Shown here: piece by piece, positions 14,201 to 26,200 of the stretch
Layout: each line of letters opens with the position of its first letter
Position numbering within the stretch: the first letter of the stretch is position 1
From: Liolophura sinensis
Taxonomy: Eukaryota; Mollusca; Polyplacophora; Chitonida; Chitonidae
Direction of reading: 5' to 3'
NCBI RefSeq assembly: GCF_032854445.1
Contig: NC_088307.1
Span: 18,116,017 to 18,180,016, forward strand
Length of the DNA stretch: 64,000 bases
Translations under genes and position numbers: made by a program
Notes under the pieces: model-generated
Seen by the model: the letters and a program-made list of their open reading frames with translations, nothing else
Told to the model about the DNA's origin: nothing
Databases searched by the model: none

Positions 14201-17200
14201 GTGGGTAAAAAGCCCTGTTTTTTTTAAGTCGGGTCGGTTGGTCGGCATTTTTTTTTTTAAAGTAATTTCCCAGCCAGCAAAATCTGAATGCTAATTGAAT
14301 TATCGCGGGTCCAATTTTCGTCACCTGCTTCAGGTCATACTTCTGACTTTGAATGCTCTTTAAAAACTTTGTTGTTTTCATAACCAAGTTTTTTCCCACT
14401 GAAGCCAAATATACTTTCTTGATTCTGGATCCCAAATTAAATTTGTGTCAATTTACGAACTTAAAACCTAAACAACTGAAGCTGAAAGGCATCCACTGCT
14501 TTAGCCTCTGTGGCAAAGGGACGCCAATTTGCCTTTGACACACAGAAATTATATTCGCCAAACTAACGTGGCGAATGGCTATCCGAAGCCTAGCGACTAA
14601 GTAGATAATCCGAGTCTTATAATAAATTTGGGCTGTTCCCTTTTTTTTTGACGCAAAGGGCACTTTGAGAGAACGGCAGCGTCTGGTAATCGGACAATGA
14701 GAATGGCTGGATTAGGCCCTGCTTAGCATGCAAGTTCCTTAAAACTTCATTATAAGCAAAGTCGGCAAACTGTGTAAAGGTATGATCATCTTACATGCAA
14801 ATACTTTGAGGATGCTCAATATAAGCCACCAGCAAACTGTACAAAACATCATCTTACATGCAAATACTTTGAGGATGGTCAATATAAGCCACCAGCAAAC
14901 TGTACAAAACATCATCTTACATGCCAATACTTTGAGGATGCTCAATATAAGCCACCAGCAAACTGTACAAAACATCATCTTACATGCAAATACTTTAAGG
15001 ATTCACATATTAAAGGAGAAGAAAATTTAAATATCAATCAAATACCACTGAAAAGAGTATGCATTTCCTCCAAGGTGCATGCTATTAAAAATTCTACTAT
15101 GTACCTAAAGCTGATAAATTATATATAAAGTCAGCACTAAAATCCGCTGTGGGCAACTCCATTTTACCTAAGAGCTAGTCCTGAAGTCTTCTGTGATAGG
15201 AGGAGAATTGCCGTCAGAAACCGCCGAAGTGCAGTTTGTACATTTGCGGTAGAACTCTTCTTCCCAGAAGGTAGCGAACAGTACAGTTCGTTTTCCGATC
15301 ATAGGTTCTGAGTTTACACAAACAAACTGGCAGTTTTAACGACTCTCATTAGCTGACAGGCAACACATCCCCAGCTTAAATTGCAAAGTATTAAAGATGT
15401 AGGATGCGATGGACTCAGCGATTTATGCCAGCTTTGCCGTTTTCAGGCTTTACGTGTATGGCAAGTAAAAATCGCAGAATTATGCAGCAGGCAGCACCAG
15501 ATAGAAAAAAATGTGCTCTTTTTAGCCCATAGTGTCATTTTTTTTAAATTTTCTTCTCCTTTAAGGCAACTTAGCAAATTGTGGCCCAACATTATCTATC
15601 ATGCCTGTGTGCTATGCCTTCTCATTACATGTTAACTTGGCAAATTCTAAACATGCCTGTATTTCAGGTTTCATCACGTACTTGTGCTGGAAACTTCAGC
15701 AACAGTAATCGACCAAACAGGAAAAGGCATGCAATTTATTTTTAATGAACTCTACGTGTACATGTCAGCTATTCGTCCATTACAAAAGATAATCTGTGAT
15801 GCTAGAATTGCTCAACTGTGCCCATTCCACTTATGCAAATAGCCAAATATGCGAACTGTAACAATGCTATGAAATGTACATGTACATATAAAAATACCCT
15901 AATGATCACAAAATTTTGCCACTCACTAACTTGCCCATTTATCAGTGGAGAGGTATATTGATTATAGAAAGGTGTTTTGAGGTTTGCTTGGAACATGGGA
16001 TGGTATTCAACTGGAAAATTGTCAGCTTCAGCACTCAAAATAATATACTGTGACACTTCCTTGCCTCTAAAAATGTGGGGATTTAGTGTATGGGAAATTT
16101 TAGGGGATTTAGTGTATGGGCGATGCTAGGGTTTTCATTCATAGCAAACTCTAACTTTTAGCTAACTGTTCAGTCATCAGTCAAGCCTGCAAGCTGTTGT
16201 TCATATAACAGGACAGAACTTCCCTTTAATAGCACTCTTGATTGACAGCCAAGCTTGGTTTGTGTTAGCTACATGTACCCTAATTCATCAGGTAACGACC
16301 CAGGAGCCTCTCACCCGTGCGGTTGCTGTAAGTTCAAGTCCAGCTCATGCTGGCTTCCTCTCCGGCCATACGTGGGAAGGTCTGCAGCAACCTGCGGATG
16401 ATCAATGGTTTCCCCGGGCTCTGCTCTGTCTCCTTCCACCAAAATGATGGCCGCCTCCTGAACCCCAGTTTTAACTTGAGGTCACATCTGCTTTGCAGCT
16501 GACTACACATATTTTTCAGGAGTGGGTTTCATAACCTGTAACTATGTCAGCCATGCCAGCATGACACATGCATGCCCAGGTATAACACAGCATACAATAG
16601 CAGTTGTTGGCTGTCTGCCCCTGAGCAGTTGCCCAGACACAACACCATGAATATGTTTTCATGGTGTTTACAAAGGCCTATTTTATTTGGTGTTTTTCTT
16701 GGTGTTTTTTTCAAACATTTTTTACTTAATTAAGCTTTTGTCAAACATGTAGTTTATGAAACATAGGGATACATGTACTTCACCTTTTTTTTTAGTTTAC
16801 ATGGCATCTGAAGGCATAGTTTACATGCTGCTTATTAAAACAAGGCATTATTTAAATCCCATAAACTTATTACACTGGACAGATTTGTTTTTCAGACATA
16901 GTTTTCTCTGGTGTTTATTCAGAAATATCTTATTTGTTATTGAGACATACATATACTGAGTTTGTGCCGTGTTCTTATGTCACAGGACATACACATAAGT
17001 GGATTAGCATAATTCTATGTTAATTAGCTTTCCAGACATTCATTTACTACTGTTTACCGATCACTACTGTGCATAAATTACACCAAAAGTTGCACTTTTA
17101 TAGGCATAAACAGAAAACAGAAACCTGTCATCATGCAAATATAGAAACTTCTCACCCTACACAATTTCAATTTTGTTTCTTATTGAAAACATTTTTTCAG

Positions 17201-20200
17201 ATTTTTTTTGTCTTTTTTACACATCTAAAAAATTAACAACCATTATTTCTTCACTATGGTTTCAGTTTTCAAACTATAACTTCCTATCAGCAATTCATAG
17301 ATTTCATCAGATCAGGATATTCCCAAGAAAATGAGACACACCCAGTCCCTGTGAAATCTACATGTATGTACAAAACAAGACCATTTAATCCCATAGGCTT
17401 ATAGACCTACATTATGCTAAATACTGGCTTCCTCTCCGGCCGTACATGGGAAGGTCTGCCAGTAACCTGCAGATGGTCGTGGGTTTCCCCCGGGTTCTGC
17501 CCGGTTTCCAGCTACCATAATGCTGGCCGCCGTCGAGTAAGTGAAATAATCTTGAGTATAGCGTAAAACACCAATCAAATAAATAAATATATTATGCTAT
17601 ATGTATTTGCCTGTGGAGCTAAATTAGTCACAGTACTGTACACAACTAAACGTGTATGTACACACATTTAGACAAAATGGATCATGACAGACTGCTAGAG
17701 ATTTGGAATTCGAAAATGACATATTTCTTACAAACAAAGATACCCCACAATGTACCTGTCTATATCCCAGACATTTAATAACACTTCCCTGGTTATTAAA
17801 ACATGGATGGTAAATATAATCAGAAATTTTGTCAAACGACCAGCAGTAAGTATGGAACATCAAACTATTCACACACAAGTTCCGATATATGCATTCAAGT
17901 CAGTAGTTTCTTGGTCAGTAGTACCTAACATTTTGTATCACAGCAGTCTATGCAAATATACGTCACGGCAAACACATTCATAAAAGGCATACATATATAT
18001 ATATACTCTACCTGATAATAACAAACATGTTCTTATACCTGTGTTTGATGTGTAATATTTACATGATGCATGATTATGTATACAGGAATATCACATAACA
18101 GTATAGTCTCACACACCACTCCCGTTTCATCTACAATGTCTACTGTGCAAACACTGATCGCCACAAAAAACCCCTTACATGTGCACAGCTTGTAAAAAGA
18201 ATTTGCATAGATGCAACAAGATACGTGCTTACTGGAGCTGTGCCTAACGTCTACTTCAAAGAGCTTATGCTGCTGAAGTTAGAATGTACCCAAATTCCTC
18301 AACCTTTTCACACATGAAAAAGCAAATTTCAGTGCAATTCATGCACATTTTTTAATTTGATTTTGGAGACAAAAATAAATTAGCTGAACTGGCCAGTTTC
18401 AGGGCTTTGTAAAATGTATAATTTTATCAGTCAACACAGAATAATGCTGACAGAATATGCTTGGATAAACACCTTGCGAAAAAGTTGATGAATTAGAGTA
18501 CAGATAATGACTCAATACAAAACTAAGACAATTATATGTACTCAATTGAAGAAAAGAAAACCATATAAAAAGTGACAAGGAAACCCATAAAAAAATACTG
18601 AAGGAACCAGAGGAATCCATGAAGGAAAGACAGGCTGAGAAGAAACCACGAAAAATTGAAGAAACCAAAAACGACAGGGGAAACCTTGTTGACATAGAGG
18701 AAGTAAAGTAGACCGTGTGAAACATACACGGCTATGACAATACATGTCAACTAATGAGGCCGATGATTAATGTTTAACAAACATCAACTATTTGAACTGC
18801 GAATTATACTGAACACGATGCTCGTGACAAAACACCAACACTGTAATCTGTGTACATTGACAATAATCAACAAAAAGTTCTCATTTTAGTAAGGTATTTA
18901 ATATACATGTACTTGTGTGGCTACTCAGCACATATTGTGATTCTAAAGTTCACTTTGATTCTACTGGTCTAGAAAGGGATTGTTTGAAAATTCACGATAT
19001 TTGACATGAAAGATGTTTCATGCTGTGCTCAACAATGTTTCGAATACACATCACACTATGGCGCATTTACTGGAGGAAACCAGAGAATTCAAGGTAAACC
19101 AAGGCCTTTTGCCAGTTATCCGAAACACCTTGACGTGATGTCCTAGTCAAACAGGAGAGAGCTGGATTTGAACCTGTAACAGCACAGCCCAGAAATGGAT
19201 CGGCTGTGACCAAAGACCAACCAATGAACATTTTGTAAATGGATGCTCTGGACTGCAGATGTACGTGTACATGAGAATCACATGAAAATCCTTGTTTCAA
19301 AGAGTATCAATGTACTCACCACGTAGCTGTCTTTGATCTCGTTACGCGTACGGTGGATCAGGTGCCCATTAACGTAGATCAGGTTCCCCACCGCTTCGTC
19401 ATCCAACTCCATCTTCTTGTACTGGTACATCATGCTGCTGATTATTTGCTGCCCAAAAAAATGACAAGGTTTTTTTTTAAAATTATCATACCTTGTTGTC
19501 CATCAAGCACTCGCATGTAGCGCTGTCACAACTGGACAAATTCAATTCAGTAGCATTTTTTTATTACCAGAAAAAGTTTAGTCACAACAAGAAACAGTTT
19601 CGTCATCAACAATGTTTAAATATTTTTAGTGCTTTCAGTCAATATGTCAAAATGTAAGTTCCCAGCTGTCATCATGCTTTCATAATTACAAGTTTATATC
19701 TCTTCCCGGTTTCCTTCCACCATAATGCTGGCCCAGGGCAGCCATAGTATAAGTACAATAAAACCTGGTATTTCTGTATTTAACCTAATGTGGACTTAAT
19801 AATAATAATAATAATAATAATATTAATAATTTTTATTTGCAAGGTAATGGCATACTTTTTATAACATAATTGCTCTGTAAGCGTCCAACGTCTATATCAC
19901 AGACATTTTACCTGTAACTACAGTATATGACATAAACTTTTCCCCGTGACTAAGTTGTTCACTTTGAGAGACTCTGAGAGTTTTACTGATCTTTAAAGAA
20001 AAGATGTTTTCAGATTTGTTTGGAAAGTAGAATGGTAGCCTATAAGAAAATTTTCTGTTTCGGCACTAAAAATAATACTTTGAAACATTTACTTGCCTCT
20101 TAAAATGAACCCTTTTTGGATCAAATTTCATGTCATGCACCATGGGTTTTTGTCCACAGAGATGAAATGATAGAATACATGTACTACCCACATCCCTATG

Positions 20201-23200
20201 TTCTTTTTTATGTTGTCTTGATCTCTGACTTCTTTTTAAACTTATCACTCCATGTTAAAAAGACACTGCATGCCCATGACAAAAGAGCGGATAACTAAAC
20301 AAGTGATTTATTAAAACATACCTGATAGATTTTCTTGGCTTCCGGGCTGTTACCCACGGCCATGATGTCTTTGCCGGCCATCTGTATGTAGGCTTTGAGT
20401 GGTTTGGGTCCCGGCACATTCACTGTGAACACATTATAGTCTTGGAACGCCATGGCAACAGCGCAAGCCCCGGCTCGGTTTGTTCTCTCGGACACACCAA
20501 CAACGATCTCTTTGCCTGTGAACGAAAACACAGCCATCAGAAACAGATTTTCAAATAACCAACATATTTGGGAATAGTCTTGTTTAGCACCACTTTTCAA
20601 ATGGAATTTTGAAATGGACACATTTTTAGTCCAGGTTCAACCTAATCCCATATTTAGTGGTATGGGGAAGCCTGAAGATAATTTTTACACCAATGCAGGA
20701 CAGAGTGTCAATCAGCTATTCACATTGTTCAAAATGTTACAATGTTATTTACACAGCAGTTTTGTCTTGTACCAAATAGATGGCTCCTGACAAAATGGTA
20801 TTTGGTGCAGGACACTGTCCTTGTCTTGCTGCTTATTTCCAGGCTTCAAAGGGCAGGGTGTTAGGGGCTATGAGTGGTTGGAGTTGTAGTGTATTAAGGC
20901 ATGATAACAACTGAAGTATATGTACATGTACAGAACAGTGCTCTGAACAGACAAGTATATGTACATGTACACAACAGTGCTCTGAACAGACAAGTATATG
21001 TACATGTACACAACAGTGCTCTGAACAGACAAGTATATGTACATGTACACAACAGTGATCTGAACAGACAAGTATATGTACATGTACACAACAGTGCTTT
21101 GAACAGACAAGTATATGTACATGTACACAACAGTGCTCTGAACAGACAAGTATATGTACATGTACACAACAGTGCTCTGAACAGACAGGCATACGTACAT
21201 GTACACAACAGTGCTCTGAACAGACAAGTGTATGTACATGTACAGAACAGTGCTCTGAACAGACAAGTATATGTACATGTACACAACAGTGCTCTGAACA
21301 GACAAGTATATGTACATGTACACAACAGTGATCTGAACAGACAAGTATATGTACATGTACACAACAGTGCTCTGAACAGACAAGTATATGTACATGTACA
21401 CAACAGTGCTCTGAACAGACAAGTATATGTACATGTACACAACAGTGCTCTGAACAGACAGGCATACGTACATGTACACAACAGTGCTCTGAACAGACAG
21501 GCATACGTACATGTACACAACAGTGCTCTGAACAGACAAGTATATGTACATGTACACAACAGTGCTCCGAACAGACAAGTCACTTTGAAAGAGTCAACGG
21601 ATTTTGAAGGTTCCAATGATTCAGTGAAAGTTAATAGGGGAGCTTTGAGTTCAAAAACTTCTGTCGCTAAAGTTAAAAAAAGGTCCTACTGTATCATGTG
21701 ACCTGTCAAAAATGCTAGGCAACATTTGTGGGATCACATATACTGTACTTTACTGAAAAAAGTTTCCCAAAAAGTAATTTCACAAACAATGGAGAAAATT
21801 CAGGAGCAGAACGTTTGTGGACTTGAGAAGTTTCTAAAGGAAAGAGGTGTCATTTGTGCCTTTGGAACATGGTGACAAAAGTGATCCATATCACATGATA
21901 CAGGAGGACTGTCTGCACCTTCAATCACAAAAAGATTTCGAACTCGAAACCCCTCTATTCCCACTTGAGCTATACTGAATCAACTTTTTTGTAAAAGATA
22001 TATGATACAGGTACCTCTAGAACACTGTGGTCAACAAAGAAAATAAGGTCAATTTTTTTTTTTTTTTATTATTGATTCTCATTTTGGGGCCATATGTAAT
22101 ATGTCTTAAAAACTATATAAATTACCCCACTATGTCATTCATATTTCCTCATCACTTATTAGAAATTTTTGGAAATTTTGTCAATAATGGACTTATTTGG
22201 ACTCTATCCCTACACAGTGGTTTTGACAGCTGTCACTACCTGCTACTTAGTTTCCAGACTGAGGACTGGGACTTTAAGGAAACTGCAGTTTAAAGATATT
22301 TTACCAAACACCTCTTACAAAAAATAAACGCCAGAAGATTTTTCATACCATTAAGTGTATGTGAGGACACACATACTAAACAGTGTATCTAGAAACAATA
22401 ACATACTGTTTCACGCATACTTTAAAGTGATACAGAATCGATTCTGATTGGCTGGTGTGAGGGATAGGCAAGTCCATGCTATTCTCAACTGAACTCAATT
22501 TTAGGTGTGGTACATTTATTCAACCATGTCCACAGATGCAGCATTTAACCCAGGAAACCCTATCTTAACTTTCAGCCAATTAGCGTTCTAAATCACTTTA
22601 AGTGTCCAACATAATTTTTTTAGAAACATTAAGGTATACAGGACAGACTGTTACAATGACCTCTTGACACAGTCACTGTTGTCATCCCAATTACATCCCC
22701 TCAAACACATGTACAGTTGCTGTGGTCAGAGGTGAGTCAACAAACAAGGTCCCAGGTGGGGCAAGATGTCAAGGTTAGTCACTTCCTACCTCTGTCCAAA
22801 TATAGACCTATCTAATGGAGGGTTTGTATGTGATGTTATCTAGCTAGCCGAACAACAGCATTAACACGGAAATTGTTCATTCCTCTGCCGTCACAGTTCA
22901 TGGGGTTTTGGTGGTGACAAGCAGTTAACAAGACTCGTTTGGCTGTCTCAGTCTGCACAGTAAGAAGTTCACTGAAAAATGCTTATTTTCCACCAATATC
23001 ATGTCCATACCTCAACATCATCGGTAAAAACATTTGTCAGTTACTTGCCAAAGGCCGATGGTTTAGTCCGGCCAATGTGGTTTGTTATATGTAAGTGTTA
23101 AATTCTTGAGACCAACATTAAACAGAAATCTATAAACAAATAACTTATGAATACGAATACAAATAAATTACAATATGTACATGCTAAACTTGTCCCCTAT

Positions 23201-26200
23201 TACAATGCCAGTCAGTACATGCAAACTACATACATTGCATGTCATTAACGGATGGGACACAGGCTAAGTTTTCAGTCAAAGTGCTCGTAACTTCTGTCAC
23301 ACCTATCACAATGGCACTCATGCCTCATTACGCATTTTTTGGAATCACAAGGCCCATAACATGTCAGTTTTCATACGCATGTGTTTCAAAATCACGGTAA
23401 AATTATGCTTACTTACAAAAATGACAGACATTCCCATCTAATTATTGTACACATCAGCCCTTTCTTATTACCTGCTTATTATATTTAGCACTGCTGAAAT
23501 AGTTAACAGCTTAGGGTGTTGTCTAACAGAAAATCAGCTCTACTCAGCACTATTTGGATGACTCACAAACTGAACATGTCTCCCGTATAATTAACACCTA
23601 CAGTAAATGTCCTATAATTTCATGGATCTTTCACCAATACCACCATGCTGTACAAAGCTCGTTAAAGGGATACAGATTCGAATCTGACTGGCCAATATGA
23701 GAAATCGACAAGTGAAAACTATGCCTTTCCTAAGCTTAATTTTAGGTATGGTGCATTTATTCAATCGTGACCAAGTCTGCAAGATTTAACCTAGGAAACT
23801 ATATCTCCCCTGTCAACCAATCACTGTTGATTCTGTATCCCTATCAGATTATGTGCATATGAAAGTAAACATCATATATAACTTAACTTGATTGTCTCCA
23901 ACAAATCTACTACAGTTCGCAAGACAAATGAGCAATCATTAGAAATGTGGTGATAGGGGGTAACCCGTCTCTCCAAAATGAGGCCCTACTCTGAATTTTT
24001 TAAGACTTTATCTTATTTTTCTCTCAGTCTGAATTTTACATAAGATCACTATTAATTCCAAATAGTAAAATTTTAAAAATAAGCACCAGTCTACCTTAAT
24101 TTTTCTGACAGACTTTGTTGGGCGAAACTTGCACTAACACCATTTTCTGTACTATGTTGGATAATCAATCTGACATTATCTGCCATAAAAGTGTAGACAA
24201 ATGTCCATTACATGCTCAGCTAGTGTTCTAGCTAGTTTAAAATGTCAGCCAATCTTACCTGTAAAGAAGACATCTCCTCCATCCACAGTGGCTAATGGAT
24301 CTTTGATATCCGTCACTGTGAAGTTTAAATCTCTCTTAAGAACTGTTCGGATCTCAGCTACCTGAAATACACAGAGCTCCACAATAAACATGTATTATTG
24401 CTGATACTCTTATGCAGACTCTTCTGCCTGTCCAAAAGTGCATTTGGTTACCTTAAATGTGGCATATTCAAAAAAGACAGCTATTACATTAGAAAGCTCA
24501 AGTGTTGTCCACTTATAATATATATTAGAATGTGCCTTGTAATGTTATCTTTCACCATGTCGTGTGTCTGTGACTGCCACAGGTGAGGTAATAGCTCAAA
24601 GCCAAGCTGGACGTTTCTACTGTAATGCCCAGCTTCGGTCATATAGACTTCCATGCTGACAAATAAAAACAGCTCGAACCCTACCTTATTTTTGCAATAA
24701 ACAGATTCCCAAAAATGCCTGAAATGTAATATTTCACAGCAAGCACTGGTGAACTATCTTTCAACATAAATCCAGTCGCTTAGTCTTTTGAAACAGACAA
24801 CTCAATCAGATCTTTTGAAACAGATTGTCATGTTTGTAATTTTTTTTTTTCAATGTTGGTCAAGGTGATAGGCCGCGAAAATTTTATCCTACCCAACAGT
24901 CACTTTAAAGAGGCATTTCAGCCCAGACTCTTCTATTCATGACTGGAAGAAGAAAGGTATCCTGTCCAGCACAACAGGTGTTATTTAATATGCCATGCAT
25001 GAATTTTCTCAGATCTTCAAATAATCCTACTGAGTGCTTACAGAAATAAAATTTTCGGCCATTTCCGTACAAATTCCTTGAGTGACGTCATTTTCCTGGA
25101 GTGACGTAATCTTCAGCTTCTTCAATCACACTAAAGCTTTTTCACGCATGACGCGGTCTTTTGAGCAGGAGACGTCAATTGGAATTTTGTGACGTCATAG
25201 TAGCGTCAAATGGGATAAAAGGACGTCAGACCAGGAATTTGTACGGAAATGACCGAACATTTTGTTTTTTACACTGAATTGTACTACAGGGTCTTGAATT
25301 GCCCAAGAAGCCTCACATATCTTTATGTGATAACCGTTTGTACATACTATGTACCCATGTCGCATACTAGCAATTTTCGCCTGAAATGTGTGTGCACTGG
25401 AATAGCTCTAAGAATTGCATGGCCTGTAACAGAATGTTTTGTGGGATAAAATTTTCATGGCCATCATCCTGCCCGAAGATGAAAAAAAAAATTCACAACA
25501 CGGCAGATGCTGATTTGAGTTGTCGGACTTGAAAACGTTAAACTGTTAGATTACTGTTGAAAGATGGTTTATCGATGGTGGCTTTGACATATTACATTTT
25601 GGGCTTTTTAGGGAATCGGTGGATAGCAAACATACGGTAGGGTTCAAGCCAGTTTTTTTAGTGAAAATATCTCTATGGAAGTCTATATGACCGAAGCTGG
25701 GCATTATGGCTGGAACGTCCAGCTTTGATTTGTGCTAGATAAATGACTGGAGGTGTGCAGCCTCAAATAAATATATCATTACAATAAAATAGAATATTTT
25801 TTATTTGTCAAGAAATTTGGCAACATTTATTTTAAAAGAAATAAGAAGAACTATTGCTATATGCGACATGCAAGATAATGAAAGTTCTTCTTTTGAAACA
25901 TACCACTTTATTCTTAAACTCACTTCACTCTCTTGTAACAAGACTAAACATTTATGCTTCAGATTAATAAAAATGGTAGGATTTTAGTCAGCGTGACATC
26001 TGAAACCTATTACTGTCTGACTTTTTAGAAGCTTTGACTCATAACCGCTGCCTATTTTGTCAGGAATGTTTTATTATTGTGTCACACTGACCCAGTTTTT
26101 CAAAGAAATACCGGCAGACTGACGCCCAGATTTTAAACACTTTCAAACGGATCGACAAATATTTTCACTACCAGCAATGCCACAAGTGGGACGACTTCTA

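Noticed and set aside
20833..21701. Four long overlapping open frames (223-266 codons) as genes
   Set aside because: All lie in the 39-bp tandem array on both strands; translation gives only 13-residue repeats such as QVYVHVHNSALNR.
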